DNA from: Niabella drilacis
Lineage (GTDB): Bacteria; Bacteroidota; Bacteroidia; Chitinophagales; Chitinophagaceae
Direction of reading: 5' to 3'
DNA: 64,000 bases
Assembly (NCBI RefSeq): GCF_900101395.1
Contig: NZ_FMZO01000007.1
Span: 124,001-188,000, forward strand
The notes beneath the pieces are model-generated. The model made no database searches. It saw nothing but the letters and a program-made list of their open reading frames with translations, and had not been told where the DNA came from. A program made the translations under genes and the position numbers. Below, one piece after another: positions 13,275-20,918 of this stretch (position 1 is the first letter of the stretch; each line of letters opens with the position of its first letter).

Positions 13275-13818
13275 GGTTGTGTTGTTAATATATAACTGAA
13301 ATTTTCAGAACTACAGGATAAGCAAACGAACAGGGATGCTCTGCCAGGCCCGTCCGGGAAATGCCCCCGGTGGCGAAGCGCAGAACAAAATTGATCGGCT
13401 CCTGTGCAATCTATTTGCACCGTTGAAAAAATGATTTGATAAAAATTGTGCTACAGGAAAACTGCTCCGGCAGGAGCAGCGTAAAAGGATGATATGTAAT
13501 TACCGGACACGCATAATGGCAGTTAATACGGAAAACAGAAAATGGTAACCCATTATAAAGAACGACGAAGACTGGCCTGCGCGGAGCGTGCCCGGCAAAT
13601 GTTTTTGAGCAGACAGGCCCGGGACAGGCATTTTTCCTCTGACTTCCTGCTGGTGCCGTCTTTTCCTGTATTCAGCCTTGCGATCTGTTTACCGGGCTGG
13701 CGGGCGGGTTGGCGGAAAATTTAATTCATGTCCTTAATCCCGGATATGCATTGCTTTTATTCTTTTCAAATTCGTGGTAAAGTATCCTATTTTTATAGGG
13801 TTCGTAAATTTGCTGAAG
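13275..13818. other. Intergenic region upstream of rtcB and the alpha/beta hydrolase
   Basis: There is no convincing gene. A 60-codon Arg-rich frame (13542-13724) has no recognisable content. Visible structures are GTGCAA-N5-TTGCAC at 13404-13420, an operator-like palindrome about 130 bp before rtcB, and the hairpin CTGCTCC-GGCA-GGAGCAG at 13462-13479. A TAAATTTG box at 13805-13812 lies only 6 bp from the next start codon, so it would make that transcript almost leaderless. Confidence 0.5.
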
Positions 13819-14661
13819 ATGAAATCGAAAAAGACGGGGATTGGGCTTATGCTGCTGCTGATGGTATCAGGAATATCGGGTTGTGGCCGGTTGCGGGTGT
13901 TCACCTCCGGTTACAATAATGCTGTTGGAAAGTATTATGATATCCGCGGAATCCGCATGTATACCGAAACATATGGTAAGGGCAGGCCCCTGCTGATGAT
14001 CCATGGGAACGGCGGGGATATGAGCGCCTTTGCCAATAATATTCCCTATTTTTCGAAAAAGTACAAAGTGATCCTGGCCGATAGCCGGGCCCACGGACGT
14101 TCGGCGGATGCTTCAGACTCCCTCAGTTTTGAAATGATGGCGGATGATTATGCCGCGTTGCTTACCGCTATGCATATCTCAAGAGCCGATGTTTTGGGAT
14201 GGAGCGATGGGGGTATCATTGCCCTGGAAATGGCCATGCGGTACCCGGAAAAAGTGACCCGGCTGGCAAGCTCGGGGGCAAACCTATGGGCAGACTCCCT
14301 GGGATTGCGTCCGGATGTATGGCTGGATGGGGTAAAAGAGTATAACGCCTGGCAAAAACGGATGCCGCTCACGGATGCAAAGGAAAAGAACGATTACAAG
14401 GTATTTATGCTGGACTACGAGCAGCCCGATATTGCATTGGAGGCCTTGCAAAAGATAAAATGCCCGGCGCTGATCATCGGGGGCGACAATGACCTGATAC
14501 CGGTGGAACATACCCGGCAGATAGCGGCGCATATTCCCAGGGGCCGGTTGTGGATCGTCCCCAATTCCGGGCATGCCACGTTAATCGATCATAGCCGCCA
14601 GTTTAACAGGGAGGTGGATGCGTTTTTCCGCAGGCCGTTGTTCAGGTACAGGCACCGCTGA
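13819..14661 (+). CDS. Alpha/beta hydrolase lipoprotein
   Basis: This 280-aa alpha/beta hydrolase (PF00561/PF12697-like) has an oxyanion segment M-I-H-G-N-G-G, nucleophile elbow G-W-S-D-G-G, acid in G-G-D-N-D-L-I-P, and catalytic His in N-S-G-H-A-T. The leader M-K-S-K-K-T-G-I-G-L-M-L-L-L...G-I-S-G-C-G is a lipoprotein signal. A GTG at 13774 in the same frame would prepend a hydrophobic stretch without improving the signal. A TAAATTTG promoter-like box ends 6 bp before the ATG, so either the transcript is leaderless or that box is not used. The substrate is unknown. It is convergent with the GlxA-type regulator, 3 bp apart. Confidence 0.82.
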   Translation: MKSKKTGIGLMLLLMVSGISGCGRLRVFTSGYNNAVGKYYDIRGIRMYTETYGKGRPLLMIHGNGGDMSAFANNIPYFSKKYKVILADSRAHGRSADASDSLSFEMMADDYAALLTAMHISRADVLGWSDGGIIALEMAMRYPEKVTRLASSGANLWADSLGLRPDVWLDGVKEYNAWQKRMPLTDAKEKNDYKVFMLDYEQPDIALEALQKIKCPALIIGGDNDLIPVEHTRQIAAHIPRGRLWIVPNSGHATLIDHSRQFNREVDAFFRRPLFRYRHR

Positions 14662-14664
14662 CCT

Positions 14665-15639
14665 TTACACCAGTATTTTTTCATATTTGAGTTTATAATC
14701 AACCGGCGTCATCCCGGTTATTTTTTTAAAAACATCGCGGAATGCCTTTACATCGTTGTACCCGACATGGTACATGGCTTCCTGGATGGTTCTGCGCCCC
14801 TGTTCGAGTAGTTTTTTAGCGGCTTCGATCTTTACTTTCTGGATGTATTCCACCACGGTATTGGTTGTCGCTTTTTTAAAACGGCGTTCAAAAGTACGGC
14901 GGCCAACGGAAAACCGCTCACAAAGCGTATCTACGGGCAGGCGTTCGTCAAAATTCTGTTCAATGTAATCCTGGGCCTCTTTGATGGTTTCGTCGCCATG
15001 GTCCTTCATCCCGGAAAAAATGATAAAGGGTGACTGGCTGCTGCGCTGGATATCGATCTGGAAGTACTTGGAGCAATAGACCGCCACTTCACGGCCGGCA
15101 TATTTTTCGATAAGATAAAGTACCAGGTTGGAGGCAGAGAACCCGCCGCTGCTGGTATATACACCGCCCTCATCCGTTAGGATCTTATCCGCCACCAGGT
15201 TTACCTCGGGAAAGAGTTTTGAAAATTCATTGCTCGCCTTCCAGTGGGTTACACAGCTCCTGTTATTAAGCAGGCCGGTGCCGGCCAGTAAAAACGCGCC
15301 CATACAAAGACTGGCAATTTCCGCACCACACCGGTGTTGTTCCTGCAGCCAGGGAATAATGGCCTGGTTTTCCAGGATATGTGCGGCAATAGGCTCCTGC
15401 AGGGCGGGTACCAGGATCAGATCGGCCTGATCGGTTTCGTGCACCAGCCGGTGTGCCTGTACTTCATACAGCCCGTTATTTAATTGAACCCGTGGTTCCG
15501 CAGCAGCCAGCTGTATCTCAAATAATGCGGAGCGGCCGCTTGCCTGCAGGTACCGGTTGGCCTCCTCAAAGCCCTGCCGGGGATTTTCAATGCTGGAGAG
15601 ATTGGCTCCTTTTAGCAAAAGGATGACTACCTTTTTCAT
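14665..15639 (-). CDS. GlxA-type transcriptional regulator (DJ-1/PfpI + AraC HTH)
   Basis: This 324-aa fusion has an N-terminal DJ-1/PfpI-like domain (residues about 1-190) carrying the elbow S-L-C-M-G-A-F-L-L-A, typical of amidase-like AraC regulators, and two C-terminal AraC helix-turn-helix motifs (about 220-320) ending T-G-M-T-P-V-D-Y. The DJ-1 domain probably senses a ligand rather than catalysing. It is divergent from the RibD-like reductase gene with a 143-bp shared intergenic region containing tandem 9-mers, so control of the downstream run and of itself is a reasonable inference. A strong promoter candidate lies 20 bp upstream. Confidence 0.88.
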   Translation of the reverse strand: MKKVVILLLKGANLSSIENPRQGFEEANRYLQASGRSALFEIQLAAAEPRVQLNNGLYEVQAHRLVHETDQADLILVPALQEPIAAHILENQAIIPWLQEQHRCGAEIASLCMGAFLLAGTGLLNNRSCVTHWKASNEFSKLFPEVNLVADKILTDEGGVYTSSGGFSASNLVLYLIEKYAGREVAVYCSKYFQIDIQRSSQSPFIIFSGMKDHGDETIKEAQDYIEQNFDERLPVDTLCERFSVGRRTFERRFKKATTNTVVEYIQKVKIEAAKKLLEQGRRTIQEAMYHVGYNDVKAFRDVFKKITGMTPVDYKLKYEKILV

Positions 15640-15658
15640 ATGTTCCTGTTTTGTCCTG

Positions 15659-15689
15659 CAAATATAAAATAGAAGATTGTCGTAATCAA
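15659..15689 (-). promoter_or_regulatory. Promoter of the GlxA-type regulator
   Basis: On the minus strand TTG (15687-15689), a 20-bp spacer and TATATTTG (15659-15666) match the Bacteroidota -33/-7 pattern TTG-N17-23-TAnnTTTG. The -7 box ends 19 bp before the ATG at 15639. Confidence 0.6.
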
Positions 15690-15706
15690 CCCCAGATATT
15701 GTCGTA
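15676..15706. promoter_or_regulatory. Tandem 9-mer direct repeats, likely AraC-type half-sites
   Basis: ATTGTCGTA occurs at 15676-15684 and again at 15698-15706, start to start 22 bp, about two helical turns on the same DNA face. The first copy lies within the spacer of the regulator's promoter. AraC-family proteins commonly bind such same-orientation repeats. Binding by the adjacent GlxA-type regulator is inferred. Confidence 0.5.
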
Positions 15707-15782
15707 TTTGCGTATTAACATTAAGTGTTCTGCGTTGTAGGTTTGTAACAGCATTGTTGGTATCATCTGAAAATAGAAAATT

Positions 15783-16337
15783 ATGAACAGGATCGTTGTT
15801 GTGAACTGGGTAGCTGTTGACGGCATTTTTTCCGGTCCGGATGGGGAAACGGACTGGTTTACCCCGGATGAGGAGTTGGCCAGCGAAAATTTACAGAACC
15901 TTCCCAAAGCTTCCACAATTTTATTTGGACGGGTTACGTTTAAGATGATGGAAGCATTCTGGCCAACACAGGAGGCCAGGAGCCGGTTCCCGGAGATCGC
16001 GGCATATATGAACGGAGCCGAAAAACACACTTTCTCCACTACAGTCAACAGCAGCTCCTGGCAGAACAGTTATTTTCATAAAGAGATAAGCCGCGAAACG
16101 GTTACGGCAATAAAGGAAACGGCAAAAGGAGATATCGTGATCCTGGGGAGCGGCGATGTAAGTATGGCCTTACACCGGCTGGGGCTGATCGATGAGTATT
16201 CCCTGATCCTGGACCCCCAGTTGCTTGGGGCCGGAAAACCGTTTTTCAGGAACATCAACAGAACGGCCCTCCAGCTGCTGGATGCAAGGGTATTTCCATC
16301 GGGAACGGTATGCCTGAATTATAAGGTGATAAAATAG
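15783..16337 (+). CDS. Dihydrofolate reductase/RibD C-terminal family protein
   Basis: This 184-aa protein belongs to the RibD_C/DHFR-like family (YyaP/YwjB type): N-terminal V-V-N-W-V-A-V-D-G-I-F-S-G-P-D-G, then T-I-L-F-G-R-V-T-F for cofactor binding, and I-V-I-L-G-S-G-D-V-S near the middle, the usual NADPH-loop region. Members are presumed NADPH-dependent reductases of unknown substrate. It is the first gene of a same-strand run of small proteins and faces the GlxA-type regulator, which may control it. Confidence 0.87.
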   Translation: MNRIVVVNWVAVDGIFSGPDGETDWFTPDEELASENLQNLPKASTILFGRVTFKMMEAFWPTQEARSRFPEIAAYMNGAEKHTFSTTVNSSSWQNSYFHKEISRETVTAIKETAKGDIVILGSGDVSMALHRLGLIDEYSLILDPQLLGAGKPFFRNINRTALQLLDARVFPSGTVCLNYKVIK

Positions 16338-16363
16338 TTGATTGCAGGATCTAAACAAAAAGG

Positions 16364-16582
16364 ATGAAACTGATCGAGGTCTTTAAAACAAATGTGCTGG
16401 ATAAAGCTGCCGCAAGGGAGCTGGCTAAAAGTTTAAGAAGGCTTTTCCCGGGATCAAAGATCAGCTTTGACCTTGATGATTGCGATAGGATCCTGCGCAT
16501 AGAATCGCCTGCCCCCATCGACGTACGGCAGGTTACTTTTTCTTTAAAAACAGAGGGCTATCGTGCAGACGTTTTGCATTGA
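16364..16582 (+). CDS. Small conserved-looking protein, 72 aa
   Basis: This is a 72-aa acidic/basic mixed protein with no signal peptide or membrane segment. The pattern of an N-terminal beta strand (M-K-L-I-E-V-F-K-T-N-V), a helix over residues 14-28 and two later strands suggests a ferredoxin-like beta-alpha-beta fold such as metallochaperone-like proteins have, but the CxxC motif is absent. It lies 26 bp after the reductase gene and 54 bp before the DinB gene. Family and function are not recognised. Confidence 0.62.
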   Translation: MKLIEVFKTNVLDKAAARELAKSLRRLFPGSKISFDLDDCDRILRIESPAPIDVRQVTFSLKTEGYRADVLH

Positions 16583-16636
16583 TAGGGTGGGTCAGTGTCA
16601 TCAGGAAAAGAGATTTTTTATTAATAAACCAGTTTT

Positions 16637-17164
16637 ATGCAAACAGTAGTGGTTCAGGAAGCGATGCTGCTTCCGGGGTTTACGGCTTCAGCGGATGCAT
16701 TTATAGAACGGTTGAAAACGGTTCCCGGCACCGCTTTTAACCGGGTACCCTTTGATGGCAGCTGGTCGCCGGCACAGGTGGGCGATCATGTACATAAATT
16801 CCTGGGAGGGATCGATGCGGCACTCCGGATGCCGAGGGCGGAGCCGGACCGTGCACCGGATGCCCATGAGCCCCTGCTACGGGAGATATTCCTGAATTTT
16901 GACCGGAAGTCAAAGGCTCCAGCCATTGTGGAACCTTCGAAAGACCGGATCGGAAAAGAGGAACTTATTACTGCATTGGCGCAGATAACCGGGACGCTCT
17001 GCATCAGGATAAGTGAAGGCAACCTCCTGGCGCGCTGTGTGGGATTGCCGTTCCCGACCATTGGAGATATGACCGGTATGGAATGGGTATTATTCGGGGA
17101 CTATCATTTGCAGCGTCATACGCACCAGCTGGAGCAGATGCAGCCGTTCTTCAATAAAGTATAA
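16637..17164 (+). CDS. DinB-like four-helix protein
   Basis: This 175-aa protein is of the DinB/DUF664-like superfamily. The typical first helix ends W-S-P-A-Q-V-G-D-H-V-H-K, supplying a His, and the last helix contains D-Y-H-L-Q-R-H-T-H-Q-L-E-Q-M. Those histidines form the metal site that in relatives supports thiol-dependent (bacillithiol/mycothiol-type) transferase chemistry. The substrate is unknown. It is in the run of detoxification-type small proteins and 9 bp from the next gene. Confidence 0.82.
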   Translation: MQTVVVQEAMLLPGFTASADAFIERLKTVPGTAFNRVPFDGSWSPAQVGDHVHKFLGGIDAALRMPRAEPDRAPDAHEPLLREIFLNFDRKSKAPAIVEPSKDRIGKEELITALAQITGTLCIRISEGNLLARCVGLPFPTIGDMTGMEWVLFGDYHLQRHTHQLEQMQPFFNKV

Positions 17165-17173
17165 CCAGGAGCT

Positions 17174-17461
17174 ATGAGCAAGGGAACATTCCGGGTTTGT
17201 GCAAAGGGGCATAAATATTATAAAAGCAGCGACTGTCCCTCCTGTCCCGTATGTGAGCAGGAAAGGAAGCCGCAAACCGGTTTCCTTTCTTTGCTGGGTG
17301 CGCCGGCACGAAGGGCGCTGGAAGGCGCGGGTATCAGCAGTGTTGAGGCGCTGGCACAACATTCAGAAGCGGCAATCATGAAACTGCATGGCATGGGGCC
17401 GGCATCTTTACCGGTTTTAAAAATGGCGCTGGAGGCTTCCGGGTTAACATTCAAAGATTGA
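17174..17461 (+). CDS. Zinc-ribbon plus RpoA-CTD-like helix-hairpin-helix protein
   Basis: This 95-aa protein has two parts. Residues 1-30 carry C9, C21, C24 and C27 (C-P-S-C-P-V-C), which look like a small zinc ribbon, with K-G-H-K-Y-Y before them. Residues 40-95 read like the C-terminal domain of RNA polymerase alpha: A-R-R-A-L-E-G-A-G-I-S-S-V-E-A-L-A followed by the hairpin L-H-G-M-G-P-A-S. Helix-hairpin-helix domains of this type contact DNA or protein. It is too short to be a polymerase subunit. An AGGAG sequence precedes the ATG. Role is unknown; DNA or transcription-complex binding is inference. Confidence 0.72.
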   Translation: MSKGTFRVCAKGHKYYKSSDCPSCPVCEQERKPQTGFLSLLGAPARRALEGAGISSVEALAQHSEAAIMKLHGMGPASLPVLKMALEASGLTFKD

Positions 17462-17475
17462 TCAAATAAAATAAT

Positions 17476-17910
17476 ATGGATACTACATCAACAATGATCC
17501 GCGTAGCGGTTACTGTGCATAAACCGGCGCCGATGGTTTGGGATGCCTGGACAAGTCCGGCGGCGATTGCTGCCTGGAATATTCCTTTTGACCATTGGTG
17601 GGTTCCAAAAGCAGAAACGGATTTGCGGGAAGGCGGTGCGTTCTGCTATCGCATGGAAGCGCGGGACGGCAGCGAGGGATTTGATCACAAAGGAGTATAT
17701 GACCAGGTGATCCCCTGTGAAAAGATTGCCTACACCTTAACAGATGGCCGCAAGGCGGTGGTCCGGTTTTTAGAAAATGGCGCTACAACTACTGTGGTTG
17801 AACAGTTTGAACCCGAGGTAAACCTGGCTGAAGCGTTACAGCATGATTTTTGCCGGTCCGTTTTAAACAGGTTTAAAGCATACACAGAAAGTATAAAATT
17901 CCCGGAATGA
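17476..17910 (+). CDS. SRPBCC/AHSA1-type domain protein
   Basis: This 144-aa START-like beta-barrel protein has the family features V-H-K-P-A-P-M-V-W-D-A-W-T-S-P, a F-C-Y-R-M-E turn and a C-terminal long helix. Members bind hydrophobic ligands or act as Hsp90-activator-like domains. No catalytic residues can be assigned. Its stop overlaps the next start in ATGA (17907-17910), implying translational coupling with the DUF1801 gene. Confidence 0.82.
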   Translation: MDTTSTMIRVAVTVHKPAPMVWDAWTSPAAIAAWNIPFDHWWVPKAETDLREGGAFCYRMEARDGSEGFDHKGVYDQVIPCEKIAYTLTDGRKAVVRFLENGATTTVVEQFEPEVNLAEALQHDFCRSVLNRFKAYTESIKFPE

Positions 17911-18344
17911 ATGCTGCAAAATTTACAACGGTAGATGCCTACATCGACACGTTCTCCGGTATTCAGAAAAAAAAGCTGGAAGAGATGCGGAAGATCGTAA
18001 AGCAGGCCGCTCCTAAAGAAGCCGTAGAGGTCATCAGTTACAATATGCCGGCGGTAAAAACAACAGCGGTGCTGGTGTATTATGCCGCTTACGAAAAGCA
18101 TATCGGTTTTTATCCAACCGGTTCACCGGTAATGGTATTTGCCGACCGGCTAAGGGAATACAAAACCTCAAAGGGTGCGGTACAGTTTCCTTTGGATGCA
18201 ACATTGCCCAAAAAGCTGATCGGGGAAATGATCGCATACCGGGTATGGGCGGAAGCTGAAAAAGCACAAAAGAAAAAAACAGCAGGCAGCAAAAAGAGAA
18301 CGGTAACAAAAAAACAACTCCTTACTAAAACGAAGAACTCATGA
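17907..18344 (+). CDS. DUF1801 (YdhG-like) protein
   Basis: This 145-aa cytoplasmic protein matches DUF1801: Y-I-D-T-F-S-G-I-Q-K-K-K-L-E-E-M-R at the N-terminus, V-I-S-Y-N-M-P-A in the centre, and H-I-G-F-Y-P-T-G. The fold resembles frataxin/YjbR-type alpha-beta proteins, and function is unknown. The C-terminal 30 residues form a Lys/Thr-rich tail. The gene overlaps both neighbours by four bases (ATGA at each end), so it is co-translated with the SRPBCC and VOC genes. Confidence 0.82.
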   Translation: MNAAKFTTVDAYIDTFSGIQKKKLEEMRKIVKQAAPKEAVEVISYNMPAVKTTAVLVYYAAYEKHIGFYPTGSPVMVFADRLREYKTSKGAVQFPLDATLPKKLIGEMIAYRVWAEAEKAQKKKTAGSKKRTVTKKQLLTKTKNS

Positions 18345-19207
18345 TTCAGTCAATTTACCCTTGTGTTTGGTTCGATGCAAACGGCAAAGAAGCAGCCGCA
18401 TTTTATGCCGGTATTTTTCCGGATACAAAGATCAGTGCAGACTCCGGTATGGTGGTGACCATTGAATGCAGTGGTCAAAAACTGATGTTCCTGAACGGCG
18501 GACCTGTATTTACCCCCAATCCCTCCGTTTCATTCCTGGTTGCCAGTGAAGATGAAAAGGAAACCGAGCGGTTATACCACGAGTTGATAAAAGGAGGAAT
18601 GGCCCTGATGCCCCTGGAAGTGTATCCTTTTAGTAAAAAGTACGGCTGGGTGCAGGATCAATACGGCGTGTCCTGGCAGCTCTATACCGGAGAACGGGGA
18701 AACACCCAGCAATACTTTACTCCTACGCTGATGTTTGTCAATAAACAGAACGGACGTGCAAAGGAAGCGATCGGCTTTTACACGGGGCTGTTCCCGGGTT
18801 CGGGGACTGAGGGCATTATGGAGTATCCGGAAGGGGGCGGGGACACCGCCGGCAATGTGCAGCATGCGCAGTTTCATATCAGCGGGTACACGCTTGCGGC
18901 TATGGACAGCTCGCTGGCGCATCCGTTTCATTTCAATGAAGGCATTTCCCTGGTGGTGGAATGTGATACGCAGGAGGAGATCGACCGTTATTGGGACGCG
19001 CTGATTGCAGCCGGCGGCGCGGAAAGCCAGTGTGGCTGGCTGAAGGACCGCTTCGGCCTTAGCTGGCAGATCATTCCTGCTCAATTGGGCAGACTGATGG
19101 CTGCCGGAAACCGGGAAGCATCCGGGCGAATGATGCAGGCACTGATGAAAATGAAGAAGCTGAACATTGCAGCACTGGAAGCAGCTTACAACAGCAATAA
19201 CGGGTGA
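18341..19207 (+). CDS. Double VOC/PhnB-like domain protein
   Basis: This 288-aa protein consists of two glyoxalase/PhnB-type modules. The first begins S-I-Y-P-C-V-W-F-D-A-N-G-K-E-A-A and ends with G-W-V-Q-D-Q-Y-G-V-S-W-Q-L; the second begins T-L-M-F-V-N-K-Q-N-G-R-A-K-E-A and ends C-G-W-L-K-D-R-F-G-L-S-W-Q-I. The D-x-x-G-x-x-W-Q endings are the hallmark of the 3-demethylubiquinone-methyltransferase-like VOC family. Function is unproven; relatives include resistance and isomerase proteins. It is coupled to the DUF1801 gene by ATGA overlap. Confidence 0.85.
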   Translation: MIQSIYPCVWFDANGKEAAAFYAGIFPDTKISADSGMVVTIECSGQKLMFLNGGPVFTPNPSVSFLVASEDEKETERLYHELIKGGMALMPLEVYPFSKKYGWVQDQYGVSWQLYTGERGNTQQYFTPTLMFVNKQNGRAKEAIGFYTGLFPGSGTEGIMEYPEGGGDTAGNVQHAQFHISGYTLAAMDSSLAHPFHFNEGISLVVECDTQEEIDRYWDALIAAGGAESQCGWLKDRFGLSWQIIPAQLGRLMAAGNREASGRMMQALMKMKKLNIAALEAAYNSNNG

Positions 19208-19247
19208 GCCGTTGTGGCCTCATTTAATAACAGTTAATCAAAGAAAT

Positions 19248-19685
19248 ATGGAAACCTATTCTTATCAACAACAGATCAACGCACCCGCACAAAAAGTATG
19301 GAACATACTCTGGAACACGGATACCTACCGGCAATGGACGGCTGCCTTTGCACCCGGCTCTACAATAGCGTCTGACTGGAAAGTACAGGGGCGTACCCGT
19401 TTCCTGGATGGGAAAGGGAACGGTATGGTCAGTACCATCCGCAGCATCCGGGAACCGGAAGAATTGGTGTTTGAACACCTGGGCTTCATTGAGAACGGGG
19501 TTGAAGATACCACCAGCGATGCCATAAAAGAATGGGCCGGCGCCCTGGAACGGTACTACCTGAAGGAAGAAGGGGGCGTTACCACACTTGAGGTATTGGT
19601 AGACGTCGATCCGAAATATAAAGAAATGATGGATAACGGATTTATCAAAGGACTTGAAACGGTAAAGACGCTGGCGGAAAAATAA
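19248..19685 (+). CDS. SRPBCC domain protein
   Basis: This 145-aa START-like protein carries the N-terminal motif I-N-A-P-A-Q-K-V-W-N-I-L-W and the usual G-x-G-N-G-M-V-S-T-I-R-S turn. Start 19248 is preferred, because the longer frame from 19167 overlaps the VOC gene and adds 27 residues with no family match. It is the second SRPBCC gene in this run. Ligand unknown. Confidence 0.8.
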   Translation: METYSYQQQINAPAQKVWNILWNTDTYRQWTAAFAPGSTIASDWKVQGRTRFLDGKGNGMVSTIRSIREPEELVFEHLGFIENGVEDTTSDAIKEWAGALERYYLKEEGGVTTLEVLVDVDPKYKEMMDNGFIKGLETVKTLAEK

Positions 19686-19690
19686 CGCTC

Positions 19691-19740
19691 CAACATCTCA
19701 CTCCTCAACATCACATCTCACTCCCCAACATTTCACTTCT
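19691..19740. repeat. Three imperfect tandem pyrimidine-rich units
   Basis: Units at 19691-19705, 19706-19725 and 19726-19740 each follow CAACAT(N)TCACTYCY, with a 5-nt insertion in the middle unit. The strand is almost free of G. It fills the gap between the SRPBCC and VOC genes. It could be an expanded leader repeat or a chance low-complexity tract. Confidence 0.5.
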
Positions 19741-19762
19741 CTTAACTATAAATCAAAATAAA

Positions 19763-20200
19763 ATGGCAAAATTAAACCCTTACTTGAATTTTGATGGCAA
19801 GGCCGAAGAAGCATTCAATTTTTACAGATCCGTTTTTGGCGGCGAATTCCTGGGCGGGGTGATGCGCATGAGCGATGCCCCGGGTACTGAAAACCTGCCG
19901 GAAGACGAGAAAAAACGGGTGATGCATATCGCGCTCCCCATTGGCGAAGATGTGCTGATGGCCTCGGATATTGTGCCTTCCATGGGGCATAAACTGAACG
20001 TTGGCAATAACAATTATATCAGCGTTTTTCCCGAAAGCAGGGAAGAAGCCGACCGGTTGTTTGGCGCGCTATCCGCCGGCGGAACAGTAGAAATGCCCAT
20101 GGCGGATCAGTTCTGGGGCGACTATTTCGGCAGCTTTGTTGATCAATTCGGGATACACTGGATGATTAATTACGCTGCCCGGCAGGGACATAATAAGTAA
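19763..20200 (+). CDS. VOC/PhnB-like protein
   Basis: This 145-aa single glyoxalase-fold protein has the PhnB-type start L-N-P-Y-L-N-F-D-G-K-A-E-E-A-F-N-F-Y and the closing D-Y-F-G-S-F-V-D-Q-F-G-I-H-W-M-I. Members of this group are often annotated as antibiotic-resistance or methyltransferase-like, but their chemistry is not established. It belongs to the same-strand run starting at 15783. Confidence 0.86.
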   Translation: MAKLNPYLNFDGKAEEAFNFYRSVFGGEFLGGVMRMSDAPGTENLPEDEKKRVMHIALPIGEDVLMASDIVPSMGHKLNVGNNNYISVFPESREEADRLFGALSAGGTVEMPMADQFWGDYFGSFVDQFGIHWMINYAARQGHNK

Positions 20201-20323
20201 GACAGGACCTTGGGGAAGGAAGCCGCGTCGGCTGTTGGCAGTTCAGTAGTCCGTGTCCGGACCCCGGTAGCTGATACCTGATCGCTGATCCCTTCCGTTC
20301 TTTCAATATTAAAAAATAAAAAC

Positions 20324-20845
20324 ATGGAAACAACAGTTAGCCGGTTGCAGCTGATCATTCCAGCCTACCGGATGCATACCCAGCAATTCAATAATGCAAT
20401 TGCGGATATCAATGAAACCGATGCTTTAAAACGGATCGAAGGCCGCACCAATCATATTGTATGGATGGCCGGTAACCTGGTCAACTGCCGGTATTGGCTG
20501 GCCAGTGTGCTGGGGCTGGCCGATAAGGACCCGAACGAACAGCTGTTTAAAGATGCAAAGGCGCTGGATCCGGCGGCAACCTATCCCACGCTTACCGCGT
20601 TAAAAGCAGAATGGCATAAAATATCACCCATGGTTTTTCAGAAACTGCATACCATAACCGATGAGGAGTTAAATGAAGCGTATCCTTTTGGAATGGGTGT
20701 TGGGTTTGTTGAAGAAAATAAGCTGAATATGGTAGGCATGTGTATCGGGCGTGAGGATTATCTCTTTGGTCAGATCGGGCTGATGCGCCGGATCCTGGAT
20801 TACCCCGGTATGAAATACGATATCGACGAAAGTATTAACTATTAA
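20324..20845 (+). CDS. DinB-like four-helix protein
   Basis: This is a 173-aa DinB-superfamily protein. Helix 2 holds G-R-T-N-H-I-V-W-M-A-G-N-L-V-N-C with the first likely metal His. The usual C-terminal H-x-x-H is less clear here: the last helix reads R-E-D-Y-L-F-G-Q-I-G-L-M-R-R, lacking both histidines, so the metal site may be incomplete. It is the last gene of the small-protein run, convergent with the ThuA gene. Confidence 0.75.
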   Translation: METTVSRLQLIIPAYRMHTQQFNNAIADINETDALKRIEGRTNHIVWMAGNLVNCRYWLASVLGLADKDPNEQLFKDAKALDPAATYPTLTALKAEWHKISPMVFQKLHTITDEELNEAYPFGMGVGFVEENKLNMVGMCIGREDYLFGQIGLMRRILDYPGMKYDIDESINY

Positions 20846-20918
20846 CCGGCCGTTATCCCGGTACCGGGTGACCCCGGGGGGCAGACCATCCGGTAAGCAG
20901 GCTGCGGCAGCACGCCGG

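Noticed and set aside
13542-13724. 60-codon Arg-rich frame upstream of the alpha/beta hydrolase
   Set aside because: No familiar motif, no promoter, and composition is consistent with GC-rich chance reading.
20201-20323. GCTGAT-type short repeats before the second DinB gene
   Set aside because: Copies are short and irregular, and similar strings occur by chance in other intergenic stretches here.
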